The notes below the pieces were generated by a model. It was not told the origin of the DNA. It made no database searches and saw nothing but the letters and a program-made list of their open reading frames with translations. From positions 1 through 64,000 of the forward strand of contig CAMORS010000002.1 in NCBI GenBank assembly GCA_946624005.1: a stretch of DNA of 64,000 bases. The letters are read 5' to 3'. Numbering within the stretch: the stretch's first letter is position 1; each line of letters begins with the position of its first letter. Of the stretch, positions 1 to 7,513 are shown piece after piece. Source of the DNA: an uncultured Prevotella sp. (GTDB lineage Bacteria > Bacteroidota > Bacteroidia > Bacteroidales > Bacteroidaceae). The position numbers and the translations under genes are program-made.

Positions 1-589
1 TCAGCAGCATGCCCATGATGGCGGGCACGAAGTTGTAGGCCGACTTCATCTGCGGATTGTATAATAATGAAGTATGAATGATGGAGAATGAAGAGTTACT
101 TGCCGCCATACCTACCGCAGGCGATTCTTCATTGGCTTTCCCCGTAGGCGCCGACCGTTGGTTCTTCATCCTTAATTCTTCATTTAAGAAGATCTGCTGC
201 GCATAGCTGGTCCATTGTTGGGCCATATTGGGGTCGGAACCATCTACTATCAGCTGCAGGCCGCTCTTCTTGCTGGCAAAGTTGCTGGCGAACACTACGG
301 CCATGTCGGCCTGCTGGCTGCGGATGAGCCGTTCGGCCTCCTGTGGTGTAGGTACGGTACTGACGATGGTGAAGTACTCCGACTGCGATAGCCGCTCTAT
401 GGCCTGCTGCGTCTGGTGGTCCATCTGCGAAGTGACCACCACCGTGCGCACATTCTTCACGTCGGTAGTGATGGCAAAGCCGAAGAGGAGCATCATCACC
501 ACCGGCATGCCAAAGAGGATGAGCATCGTGCGCTTGTCGCGCAGGATGTGCTTGGCTTCTTTGATGACAAAACTGATAAATGTTTTCAT
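1..589 (-). CDS. ABC-2 type transporter permease, N-terminal part (cut by window edge)
   Basis: The reading frame is open from an ATG at 589 to the window edge (about 196 codons seen); the rest of the gene lies outside. The protein begins MKTFISFVIKEAKHILRDKR and has a hydrophobic helix at about residues 22-41 (TMLILFGMPVVMMLLFGFA) followed by an extracytoplasmic domain, as in YhhJ/YbhS-type ABC-2 permeases. It starts 5 nt after the stop of the double ATPase gene and is the last visible gene of an efflux operon. It probably forms the inner-membrane channel used by the ATPase and the HlyD-like adaptor. Residues about 133-174 are encoded by an inverted array of TGAAGAA-like 7-mers that looks inserted in frame. 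The exported substrate cannot be told. Confidence 0.85.
   Translation of the reverse strand, partial: MKTFISFVIKEAKHILRDKRTMLILFGMPVVMMLLFGFAITTDVKNVRTVVVTSQMDHQTQQAIERLSQSEYFTIVSTVPTPQEAERLIRSQQADMAVVFASNFASKKSGLQLIVDGSDPNMAQQWTSYAQQIFLNEELRMKNQRSAPTGKANEESPAVGMAASNSSFSIIHTSLLYNPQMKSAYNFVPAIMGMLL
67..189. repeat. Inverted 7-mer arrays inside the permease gene
   Basis: Units ATGAAGT, ATGAATG, ATGGAGA and ATGAAGA run from 67 to 94. Reverse-complement type units TTCTTCA, TCCTTAA, TTCTTCA and TTTAAGA run from 162 to 189. A 20-nt string at 124-143 (ATTCTTCATTGGCTTTCCCC) recurs exactly at 2166-2185, between the ATPase and HlyD genes. The permease frame stays open through the whole block. Confidence 0.75.
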
Positions 590-593
590 ATTC

Positions 594-2174
594 CTAATCG
601 CTTGAACGTGTGGCCTGTCGCGCCAGATAAGTAAAAACGTGGTCCATGTCGGGCTGATGGAATCGCTCTTTTAGTTCGTCGGGAGTGCCGAGTGCGCTGA
701 TCTTCCCGTCGACCATGATGGAGATGCGGTCGCAGTATTCGGCCTCGTCCATGTAGTGGGTGGTAACGAAGACGGTGATACCGCGATGGGCTGCATCGTA
801 GATGAGTTCCCAGAACTGGCGGCGCGTGGCTGGGTCGACACCACCCGTCGGTTCATCGAGGAACACCACGCCCGGCTCGTGGAATATCGAGACGGAGAAT
901 GCCAGCTTCTGCTTCCAGCCTAACGGCAGACTCTTGACCAACGTGTCCTTGTGTTCCGTGTAGTTCAGACGGCGCAGCAGTTTGTCGGTCTTCACGCTTA
1001 TCTCTTCACTCTTCATGCCATAGATACCCGCGAAGAGTCGGATATTCTCGCTGACGGTCAGGTCTTCGTAGAGCGAGAACCGCTGCGACATATAGCCGAT
1101 ATGCTTCTTGATCTGCTCATGCTGGGTGCGGATGTCGAATCCGCAGACAGTGCCCGTGCCGCTGGTCGGCTGATTCAGACCCGTCAGCATGTGCATGGCC
1201 GTTGTCTTGCCGGCACCGTTGGCACCGAGGAATCCGAATATTTCGCCTCGCCTGACGCTGAACGAGATGTCATCCACAGCGCGAAACTTGCCGAAAGCTT
1301 TCACCAGGTGTGAGACGGAAATGACCGAAGCCCCCCCTACGGCCCCCGAGGGGAAAGCCCCCCCTACGGCCCCCGAGGGGGCTTCGTTAGTTTCAGGGGC
1401 AGGGGCTTTTGGCGGACAGAAGATATCCCTGAACTCATCTAAGATAGCATCGGGCGTTCCGACGCCCCTTAACCGTCCGTGGTCGAGAAAGGCGACGCGC
1501 TCGCAGCATCGTACCTCGTCGAGATAGGGTGTGGAGGCAACAATGGTGATGCCCCTCTCTTTCAGCGACAGGAGCATCGCCCAGAGCTCCTTGCGACTCA
1601 CGGGATCGACACCCGTGGTAGGCTCGTCGAGGAAGAGTACGCTGGGCGAATGGACCAAAGCACAGGAGAGGGCCAGCTTCTGCTTCATGCCACCCGACAG
1701 TGCTCCGGCCTTACGGTCGCGGAATCGCTCTATCTGCGAGTAGATGGCGCGGATGCTGTCGTAGCCCGCCTCAACAGTCGTGCCAAACAGCGTGGCGAAG
1801 AACTTGAGATTCTCCTCGACGGTCAGATCCTGATAGAGCGAGAACTTGCCAGGCATGTAGCCCACGCGGCGGCGCACCTCACGCATCTGTCTGACCACAT
1901 CGTAACCGTCAACCGTTGCGGTGGGGATTTGCCGGTCGGCATCCAGCCGGGTGGCGCTTGGCTTGCCCAAGGATTCCCGATCCGGCAACAGCAGCGAGCA
2001 GAGAATGCGGAACATCGTGGTCTTACCGGCGCCGTCAGGACCGATGAGCCCAAACACCTCGCCCTTCGAGACGGCAAACGAAACATCGTCGAGGGCCTTG
2101 ACCTTGCCGTAGGACTTTGAAATATGGTTTACTTCAATTGCATTCATTGCGGTAGCAAATTCTTTATTCTTCAT
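594..2174 (-). CDS. ABC transporter ATP-binding protein with two fused ATPase domains
   Basis: Two complete ABC ATPase domains lie in one 526-residue chain, as in YbhF-like efflux ATPases. Domain 1 has Walker A GPDGAGKTT (about 45-53), signature LSGGMKQKL and Walker B LFLDEPTTGVDP. Domain 2 has Walker A GANGAGKTT (about 319), a degenerate signature (SLPLGWKQKL) and VFLDEPTGGVDP. It should power the adjacent ABC-2 permease at the inner membrane. The first nine residues are coded by 7-mer repeat DNA, so the ATG at 2147 (MNAIEVNHISKSYG) is a plausible true start. The linker between domains holds a perfect in-frame direct repeat (1330-1380) encoding PSGAVGGA twice. The degenerate second signature suggests unequal ATP sites (inference). 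Confidence 0.92.
   Translation of the reverse strand: MKNKEFATAMNAIEVNHISKSYGKVKALDDVSFAVSKGEVFGLIGPDGAGKTTMFRILCSLLLPDRESLGKPSATRLDADRQIPTATVDGYDVVRQMREVRRRVGYMPGKFSLYQDLTVEENLKFFATLFGTTVEAGYDSIRAIYSQIERFRDRKAGALSGGMKQKLALSCALVHSPSVLFLDEPTTGVDPVSRKELWAMLLSLKERGITIVASTPYLDEVRCCERVAFLDHGRLRGVGTPDAILDEFRDIFCPPKAPAPETNEAPSGAVGGAFPSGAVGGASVISVSHLVKAFGKFRAVDDISFSVRRGEIFGFLGANGAGKTTAMHMLTGLNQPTSGTGTVCGFDIRTQHEQIKKHIGYMSQRFSLYEDLTVSENIRLFAGIYGMKSEEISVKTDKLLRRLNYTEHKDTLVKSLPLGWKQKLAFSVSIFHEPGVVFLDEPTGGVDPATRRQFWELIYDAAHRGITVFVTTHYMDEAEYCDRISIMVDGKISALGTPDELKERFHQPDMDHVFTYLARQATRSSD
1330..1380. repeat. Two direct copies of a 24-nt GC-rich hairpin unit within the ATPase linker
   Basis: The unit, GCCCCCCC then TACGGCCCCC then GAGGGG, occupies 1330-1353 and 1357-1380. 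The copies are identical and repeat with a period of 27 nt, so the reading frame is kept. Related C-rich/GAGGGG blocks lie at 3746-3770, 32306-32340, 36806-36838 and 59662-59692. Confidence 0.85.
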
Positions 2175-2210
2175 TGGCTTTCCCCTTCGGGCCGCCGAGC
2201 TAAACCTTCT

Positions 2211-3182
2211 TCATTCAAAAGAAACTTCCCCGTACATACCTATTTTTATATAACCGTCGTTTCTGACGGCTATCTTCACGGCGTACACCAGGTCGGCTCG
2301 TTCGTCGTCGGTCAGGATAGTCTTTGGCGTGAACTCTGAGCGCGAAGAAATCCATGTGATGGTGCCGTCGTACTGCTTCTTCTGCTGACCACCGTAGTCG
2401 GCAAAGACTTTCACCTGCTGTCCCAACTTGACAGTTTGCAGTTGAGCGGAGGTGACGTAGGCCCGAAGATACATATTCTGAATATCGGCCACCTTGAAAA
2501 GCGGCTTGCCTGCAGCGACGAACTCGCCACGCTCCACGTATTTCTCCAAGACGGTGCCTTTTGTGGGAGCCGTGACGTGGCATTTGCGGAGCATGTCGCG
2601 CAGTTGTTGTATCTGGACGTCTGCCGTTGCGAGTTGTGAGTTGAGCGTTTCGAGTTGTGTGTTCAGTGTACTCACTTGTGCATCTAATTGTTTCTGCAGC
2701 ACTTTCACTTGGCTCGTAGCATCATCGAGCATCTTTGATGGAGCTGCACCGTCGGCCACCAGTTCGCGGTATCGTTGTTCTTCCTGTCGGGCCTTGGCCA
2801 GCTGTTGTCGTGTGGCGGCTATTTGCCGCTCGCTGTCGGGTTTCTGACTCTGATACACTTGCTTGTTGGCTGTGAGCTGCTGAATCTTGAGCCATGTCTG
2901 TGTGGTGTCTATGAGTGCGGCCTCCTGGTCTTGGCCAATGGTGTCGCCCTCGTTGACGCTGAGCGTGAGCAGCGTACCGCTCTGCTCGGCGTAGACGGTG
3001 GTTTCAGTAGCTTCGAACGTGCCGGTGGCGTCAAAGGCTTTCTCGTTTCCTCCGCAGGAGGTGATGATGAGGAGAAGGGTGATGGGTGATAGGTGGTGGG
3101 GGATGGTATTGGCGTGGCGAAACCACGCCTTACTGAACCTTGGTTGCTTGGGTGATGGGTGGTGGGGGTTGATGGTTTTCAT
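2211..3182 (-). CDS. HlyD/RND-type periplasmic adaptor lipoprotein
   Basis: The 323-residue protein has a lipobox-like ITSCGG near residue 43, so it is probably an inner-membrane-anchored lipoprotein. It then shows the usual adaptor layout: a first biotinyl-lipoyl half (TVYAEQSGTLLTLSVNEGDTI), a long Gln/Ala-rich coiled coil (about 95-190) and a second lipoyl half (VTAPTKGTVLEKYVERGEFV). It should bridge the ABC permease and the TolC-like channel encoded next to it. The N-terminus is odd: some 30 polar residues (NPHHPSPKQPRF...) separate MKTI from the hydrophobic core. That segment is coded by 7-mer repeats and a small hairpin at 3077-3177, so the signal peptide appears enlarged by repeat insertion, or the true start lies further in. 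Confidence 0.88.
   Translation of the reverse strand: MKTINPHHPSPKQPRFSKAWFRHANTIPHHLSPITLLLIITSCGGNEKAFDATGTFEATETTVYAEQSGTLLTLSVNEGDTIGQDQEAALIDTTQTWLKIQQLTANKQVYQSQKPDSERQIAATRQQLAKARQEEQRYRELVADGAAPSKMLDDATSQVKVLQKQLDAQVSTLNTQLETLNSQLATADVQIQQLRDMLRKCHVTAPTKGTVLEKYVERGEFVAAGKPLFKVADIQNMYLRAYVTSAQLQTVKLGQQVKVFADYGGQQKKQYDGTITWISSRSEFTPKTILTDDERADLVYAVKIAVRNDGYIKIGMYGEVSFE
3077..3177. repeat. 7-mer arrays flanking a hairpin in the HlyD signal-peptide region
   Basis: GGGTGAT, GGGTGAT, AGGTGGT and GGGGGAT (3077-3104) and GGGTGAT, GGGTGGT, GGGGGTT and GATGGTT (3150-3177) flank a perfect hairpin GGCGTGG-CGAAA-CCACGCC at 3111-3129. The same 7-mer type occurs inside xylB at 45522-45556. Confidence 0.75.
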
Positions 3183-3198
3183 ATGGTTGACGTTTTTT

Positions 3199-4491
3199 TT
3201 AGTTGTTCGTTGTGAATTTGTTGTCGTAGATTTCCTTGAGCATCTCTATCTCGTGGATGGAGCGTTGTACGCGTGCAGCATTCTCCTGGTTGATTTCTCG
3301 CACCAGGTCGTTGACGTCGATGATGCCATGCGCGAGTTTCGACTCGGCAGCCTTTCTGACAGCCGACCGCAGTGAGATGATCTCCTCGTCGTCGGCCATC
3401 AGTTTGCGGTAGCGTGCTATCTCCTCCTGTTGCTGAATCTGCTCTAAGCGGTTGTTGAAGAGAAAGACGTCGCGATTGGTCTCTGTCAGCTGGCGCTGCA
3501 ACTGCAGCTTTGCCTTGTCGTTCTTGTGCGTATAGAGTGCACTGATGTTCCAGGTGAGACGGGCACCTATCACGCCGTTGAGGCTCCACCGGTGGCGCAT
3601 CATGTCCTGAAACATGTTCAGACCGGGGTAGCCGTAATATCCTTGGGCAAAGATGCCAAGCCGTGGCATGAGTGCCGATTTGAGCCCTTGCTCCTGTGCT
3701 TCTGTCAGTCGCAGCTGTGCATCGAAGAGGCGCATCTCAGGACGAGCCCCCCCTTCGCCCCCCGAGGGGGACACAATGGCAGGCTTTACTATTGTAGCGC
3801 CCCCGAGGGCGGAAGGGAGGGGCATGCCGCAGAACGTGTAGAGCATTGCCGTCAGCATCCGTTTCTGCGACTGAAGAGTGGTGGCCTGCTGAACGACGTT
3901 CAGCCGCTCTGCCTTCACATTCTTCCAGTCGCTTTCTGCGGCTGTGCCGCCTTTGACCATTGCCTTCAGCTTCTGCTCATTGCCGGCCAGCAGTTCCTGC
4001 AGGTCGCGGTTCAGCTGCATCTGCTCTTCGAGCATGAGGAGGGCGAAATACATCTCGTTGACACGGCGACGCACGGCATACAGATTGACTTCCGTCTGAG
4101 CCGACTGCACGTTCGCCTGTTCAAGGGCTATGGTCTTCTGGTTGCTGATGGTGCCGCCATCGTAGATGGTCTGCTGCACGTCGACAGCTACACGATACTG
4201 GTCTTTCTTCAGTCCTTTCATGTCGACGCCCATACCCGTCATCATCGTTTTCATCTGGTCAGGCCATGCCGTAACGTCGCTCTGATAAGTGGCCTGTGCT
4301 TGTGCCGACACCTGTGGCAGCCAGCCTTTCTGGATGTTGGCCACCGTCAGGAGTTTTGTTTTCTCGATGAGATCGTACTGCCGTATGAGCGGATAGTTTT
4401 GCTCAGCTGCCCGCCAGCACTCCTCCAGCGTCTGCCCCTGCGTTGGTATGCTGACGGCAGCGACGGCGAGGATGAGGATTTTTTTCTTCAT
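3199..4491 (-). CDS. TolC-family outer membrane efflux protein
   Basis: The 430-residue protein has a signal peptide (MKKKILILAVAAVSIPTQGQ) and two OEP-type halves rich in amphipathic helices, with the typical start TLEECWRAAEQNYPLI. TolC-type proteins form trimeric outer membrane/periplasmic tunnels. This is the first gene of the operon (TolC, HlyD, double ATPase, permease). A promoter-like CAAATATA (minus strand TATATTTG) lies 29 nt upstream. The stretch coded by 3746-3822 (near residues 225-250, including SPSGGEGGA) is GC-rich palindromic DNA of the family that also sits in the ATPase linker, and looks inserted. Confidence 0.92.
   Translation of the reverse strand: MKKKILILAVAAVSIPTQGQTLEECWRAAEQNYPLIRQYDLIEKTKLLTVANIQKGWLPQVSAQAQATYQSDVTAWPDQMKTMMTGMGVDMKGLKKDQYRVAVDVQQTIYDGGTISNQKTIALEQANVQSAQTEVNLYAVRRRVNEMYFALLMLEEQMQLNRDLQELLAGNEQKLKAMVKGGTAAESDWKNVKAERLNVVQQATTLQSQKRMLTAMLYTFCGMPLPSALGGATIVKPAIVSPSGGEGGARPEMRLFDAQLRLTEAQEQGLKSALMPRLGIFAQGYYGYPGLNMFQDMMRHRWSLNGVIGARLTWNISALYTHKNDKAKLQLQRQLTETNRDVFLFNNRLEQIQQQEEIARYRKLMADDEEIISLRSAVRKAAESKLAHGIIDVNDLVREINQENAARVQRSIHEIEMLKEIYDNKFTTNN
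3746..3822. repeat. GC-rich inverted repeat inside the TolC-like gene
   Basis: A C-run block ending in GAGGGGG (3746-3770) is followed, after 27 nt, by an inverted relative (3798-3822, GCGCCCCCGAGGGCGGAAGG then GAGGGG). The frame remains open through both. Confidence 0.65.
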
Positions 4492-4519
4492 ATTGATGTT
4501 GATATTGATTAGTATGGTG

Positions 4520-4527
4520 CAAATATA
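4520..4527 (-). promoter_or_regulatory. Bacteroidota -7 promoter element for the efflux operon
   Basis: CAAATATA on plus reads TATATTTG on minus, matching TAnnTTTG. It lies 29 nt before the tolC-like ATG. No clear -33 TTTG was seen. Confidence 0.6.
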
Positions 4528-4576
4528 CGCCTTTTCTTGGATATTTCTATTACAGGATTGTACGAAAAGAATACGA

Positions 4577-4651
4577 ATTTGTACGATTATCGTCTAAAAG
4601 GCTTGCTATTGTCCGAGAAAACTACTAATTTTGCAATCGAATCGTACAAAT
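4577..4651. promoter_or_regulatory. Perfect 12-bp inverted repeat around the araC promoter (candidate operator)
   Basis: ATTTGTACGATT (4577-4588) and AATCGTACAAAT (4640-4651) are exact reverse complements and bracket the araC -7 element. Further TACGA copies occur at 4561-4565 and 4572-4576. The position between divergent araC and efflux genes suggests autoregulation or joint control (inference). Confidence 0.5.
4602..4633 (+). promoter_or_regulatory. Promoter of the AraC-family gene
   Basis: TAATTTTG at 4626-4633 matches the Bacteroidota -7 box. CTTG at 4602-4605 lies 20 nt upstream as a partial -33 box. The start codon is 28 nt downstream. Confidence 0.6.
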
Positions 4652-4661
4652 ACGCAATAGA

Positions 4662-5552
4662 ATGAGCGACGGCAAGAGCATCAATTACTTCTCTATCGAC
4701 TCCGCCAATCTGCAGGAACTGGCTGGAGCCGAGAGTCATGTGTTCAACAACGACGACCTCAGCATCATCCTGAACGGGCGCCCATCGGACAAGACCTTTT
4801 TCCGCGAGGGCGAGATCTACCAGTTGCCCGAACCCCGCTTGTTGTTGTTCTTGGACGGCGAGGCCGACGTGCATCTGGACTTGGAGCAGTATCATTTCGG
4901 GCGCGGCACGGTGATTCTCACCACGCCCGACGTGATTCTGGAGTTTGAGCGCATCGGCGGGGATGTAGAGGTGTGCGGCATCGCCATGAAGGAGGCCGTG
5001 CATGTGAGTGAGAGCGTCATTGCCACAGCAACGCCCAATGACTTTAAGCTGCTTTTGCGCATGATTTATCTGTTATGGGATATGGCCACGCAAACACCCT
5101 TCCGTCGCGAAGCCGTGCTGCAGATGACCCGGGCGATGGTGGCCAATGTGCAATCTATCAAGCAAGCGTCCGACAATTCCGTGGACAAACCGGCCATCTC
5201 CCGCCATCAGGAACTCTTCCAGCAGTTCAAGACGCTGGTGAGTCGGCATTGCGAGCGCGAGCGCAACATCCCCTTCTATGCCGGCGAGATGCGCATCAGT
5301 CCCCACCACCTTTCGGCTGTCATCAGCCGTGCGAGCGGCCGTAGTGCCTTATACTGGATCAATCGTGCCGTCGTGCTCCGGGCAAAGGTGTTGTTGCGCA
5401 CCAGTAGTCTGCTGACCTACGAGATAGCCGAGCGCCTGCACTTTGCCAATCCGCCAGCCTTCAACAACTTCTTTAAGCGCGAGACAGGACTCACGCCCAA
5501 GGAGTATAGGGAAAGGAATTCTCGAGGAGAGAGGATAGAGGAGAGAGGATAG
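4662..5552 (+). CDS. AraC-family transcriptional regulator
   Basis: The 296-residue protein has an N-terminal sensor region without a clear catalytic motif (beta-rich, probably cupin-like) and a C-terminal double helix-turn-helix, about residues 205-285, with LTYEIAERLHFANPPAFNNF followed by FKRETGLTPKEYRERN. AraC proteins usually act at neighbouring promoters, and this gene is divergent from the efflux operon with an inverted repeat between them. The last residues (GERIEERG) and the stop codon are encoded by a GAGGAGA-type 7-mer array, so the C-terminus has been set by the repeat. The effector is unknown. Confidence 0.9.
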   Translation: MSDGKSINYFSIDSANLQELAGAESHVFNNDDLSIILNGRPSDKTFFREGEIYQLPEPRLLLFLDGEADVHLDLEQYHFGRGTVILTTPDVILEFERIGGDVEVCGIAMKEAVHVSESVIATATPNDFKLLLRMIYLLWDMATQTPFRREAVLQMTRAMVANVQSIKQASDNSVDKPAISRHQELFQQFKTLVSRHCERERNIPFYAGEMRISPHHLSAVISRASGRSALYWINRAVVLRAKVLLRTSSLLTYEIAERLHFANPPAFNNFFKRETGLTPKEYRERNSRGERIEERG

Positions 5553-5593
5553 AGGAGTGAGGAGAGAGAAGTGAGGAGAGAGGATAGAGGAGC
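5524..5593. repeat. Ten-unit 7-mer array at the araC 3' end
   Basis: Ten contiguous heptamers: GAGGAGA, GAGGATA, GAGGAGA, GAGGATA, GAGGAGT, GAGGAGA, GAGAAGT, GAGGAGA, GAGGATA, GAGGAGC. The array contains the araC stop codon (5550-5552) and fills the gap to the next gene. Confidence 0.85.
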
Positions 5594-5624
5594 GAGATTC
5601 TGAAAACTTTTATCTTACAGAACG

Positions 5625-6269
5625 ATGCCAAAAGAAAGGAATAAAGCTGACGATTACCGCGAGAAAGCATACGCTGGCGACACCAAGGCGATGAACAACC
5701 TTGGGGTCTGCTATGAGCGTGGCACGGGCGTAAAGGTCAATCTGGAGATGGCCTTCGAGTGGTATATGAAGGCTGCCGAGCTGGGCGATGTCTATGGATG
5801 CTTCAACGTGGGCGAGTGCTATTATCACGGCAAGGGAGTGGAGCAGAATGTGGAAATGGCCTTCGCATGGTACATGAAAGCAGCCGACAAGGGCGATATG
5901 CAGTCGCAGGTCAACGTGGCCAATGCCTACTATCTCGGCAATGGAACGGTGCTGGATCATCATAAAGCCTTCCTCTGGTATCGTGAGGCTGCTTTCCAGG
6001 GGCATCTCCTCAGCCAGAAGAATGTGGGGGCTGCCTATTGGAATGGCGATGGCGTGGAGAAGAACTTGGAGGAGTGTGTCTTCTGGTACGAGTTGGCTGC
6101 CAACGGTGGCGATGCCCAGGCTCAGTTTGCCACAGGGTGGTTCTTGATGACAGGCACGGGCGTTGCCAAGGATGAGCGCAAGGGCCTGAAGTGGATTCAC
6201 AAGGCAACCTTCCAGGGATTCCAGCCTGCCATCGACTTTTGCAAGGAGCATGGGTATCAATGGTATTAA
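5625..6269 (+). CDS. Sel1-like (SLR) repeat protein
   Basis: The 214-residue protein is made almost entirely of about five Sel1-like repeats of about 36 residues (for example AMNNLGVCYERGTGVKVNLE, then AFEWYMKAAELGD). Such alpha/alpha solenoids mediate protein-protein contacts. No signal peptide or transmembrane helix is present, so it is probably cytoplasmic. It is followed 16 nt later by an MmcQ/YjbR gene and may share its transcript. No partner can be named from context. Confidence 0.9.
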   Translation: MPKERNKADDYREKAYAGDTKAMNNLGVCYERGTGVKVNLEMAFEWYMKAAELGDVYGCFNVGECYYHGKGVEQNVEMAFAWYMKAADKGDMQSQVNVANAYYLGNGTVLDHHKAFLWYREAAFQGHLLSQKNVGAAYWNGDGVEKNLEECVFWYELAANGGDAQAQFATGWFLMTGTGVAKDERKGLKWIHKATFQGFQPAIDFCKEHGYQWY

Positions 6270-6285
6270 GGAATAAGGAAAGACT

Positions 6286-6648
6286 ATGAACATTGAAGAC
6301 TATCGTGAGTATTGCTTGTCATTGGGCGAAGGCATAGAAGAAAAACTGCCGTTCCAGAAATTCAAGAGCGGAGAGGGTGTACTGGTATTCTACGTGTCAG
6401 GCCACATGTTCTCATTCTTCGACTGCAACGATTTCTCCGTCATTTCGCTGAAATGTCAGCCGGAGCGGATTGAGGAATTGAAGGCGCAGCATGATTGTAT
6501 CGGCAATCCGTACAACGAATCGCCCAAGCACTGGATAGGTATCAATCCTGCCACAGCTCCCGATGGGCTGCTGAAGGAGCTCACCCGCAATTCCTACGAG
6601 ATTGTCAAGGCGAAGTATAGGAAAAGCAAAAGCATCATGCAGGGGTAA
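6286..6648 (+). CDS. MmcQ/YjbR family protein
   Basis: The 120-residue protein matches the MmcQ/YjbR (CyaY-like fold) family: N-terminal MNIEDYREYCLSLGEGIEEK, a FKVxx-like core (FSVISLKCQPERIEELKAQH) and the C-terminal PKHWIGINP segment, which recalls the family motif KxHWxxV. Family members are small and thought to bind DNA or nucleotides, but the function is poorly known. It lies 16 nt after the Sel1 gene. Length is normal for the family. Confidence 0.85.
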   Translation: MNIEDYREYCLSLGEGIEEKLPFQKFKSGEGVLVFYVSGHMFSFFDCNDFSVISLKCQPERIEELKAQHDCIGNPYNESPKHWIGINPATAPDGLLKELTRNSYEIVKAKYRKSKSIMQG

Positions 6649-6654
6649 GCTTTT

Positions 6655-6733
6655 GCCCTGTCAGGGCGAGTTTGGCTATCCCGCATTACCCAGGGTGATG
6701 CCCTGGGCTGCGAGCTCGTTGGCCTTTCAGGCC
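6655..6733. repeat. Three consecutive small hairpins after the MmcQ gene
   Basis: GCCCTG-T-CAGGGC (6655-6667), CCCAGGG-TGATG-CCCTGGG (6689-6707) and GGCCT-TTC-AGGCC (6721-6733). They could stop transcription, but no T-run follows. The remainder of the 6649-6961 spacer holds the promoter-like TAATTTTG and a 35-nt repeat. Confidence 0.7.
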
Positions 6734-6841
6734 GCCATCGGCAGCAATTGCGAAAGTTGAATTAAGTATCATTCATGGTGTTATGATGATCAATTAGTGC
6801 AACTTTTATTTGATTCTTTCTCTTTTCTCATGAAATTATAC

Positions 6842-6849
6842 TAATTTTG
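6842..6849 (+). promoter_or_regulatory. Promoter -7 box upstream of the carbonic anhydrase gene
   Basis: TAATTTTG fits TAnnTTTG. It lies 112 nt before the start codon, so the leader would contain the 35-nt hairpin repeat at 6867-6901. No well-spaced -33 box was seen. Confidence 0.45.
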
Positions 6850-6866
6850 CCGCTTGAATTGAAGCG

Positions 6867-6901
6867 CCGTAGGGGCGGAACAGCGTTTCCGCCCGCAACA
6901 G
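6867..6901. repeat. 35-nt palindromic repeat, copy 1
   Basis: This 35-nt sequence, with the stem GGGCGGAA / TTCCGCCC, is repeated without a mismatch at 59709-59743. Here it lies in the leader of the carbonic anhydrase gene. Confidence 0.85.
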
Positions 6902-6961
6902 ACGCTTACCCCAAGCTCTGCCTGGCGAAACTGGAATCGGATAATAATATTTTTTTGATAG

Positions 6962-7504
6962 ATGATAGAACAAATTATCGAGTACAATAAGACTTTCGTG
7001 GCGCAGAAAGGCTACGAGAAGTACATCACCGACAAGTATCCCGACAAGAAGCTGGCGGTGCTCTCATGCATGGATACCCGACTGACCGAGCTGCTCCCCG
7101 CCGCGCTGGGACTGAAGAACGGCGATGCCAAGATTATCAAGAACGCCGGCGGACTGGTGATCTCTGCTTTCGACTCGGCCATGCGCAGCCTCATCGTGGC
7201 CATCTACGAGTTGGGCGTGCAGGAAATCATGGTCGTGGCGCACTCACATTGCGGAGCCTGCCACATGAGCTTCGACCATTTCCACCACGAGATGATAGCC
7301 CGTGGCGTGACAGACGAAACCCTCGACACCATCCGGAAATGTGGCGTCGACCTGCATCAATGGTTAGAAGGATTCAAGGATACGCCGACCTCGGTGCGAA
7401 AGACGGTAGAGACCATCAAGACCCATCCTCTTGTTCCACGCGACATCGTGGTGCGTGGCTTTATCATCGATTCGGAAACAGGTATGTTGGAAGAAATCTC
7501 ATAG
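6962..7504 (+). CDS. Beta-class carbonic anhydrase
   Basis: The 180-residue enzyme should interconvert CO2 and bicarbonate in the cytoplasm. The beta-class zinc site is visible: C36 with the D38/R40 dyad (SCMDTRL) and the H94-x-x-C97 pair (AHSHCGAC). The family core KNAGG (60-64) is present. The length is typical of short bacterial beta-CAs. It starts at an ATG after a leader containing a palindromic repeat, and a GNAT gene follows 9 nt downstream, suggesting co-transcription. Bicarbonate supply fits succinate-forming carboxylation in Bacteroidales (inference). Confidence 0.93.
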   Translation: MIEQIIEYNKTFVAQKGYEKYITDKYPDKKLAVLSCMDTRLTELLPAALGLKNGDAKIIKNAGGLVISAFDSAMRSLIVAIYELGVQEIMVVAHSHCGACHMSFDHFHHEMIARGVTDETLDTIRKCGVDLHQWLEGFKDTPTSVRKTVETIKTHPLVPRDIVVRGFIIDSETGMLEEIS

Positions 7505-7513
7505 ACAAACAAC

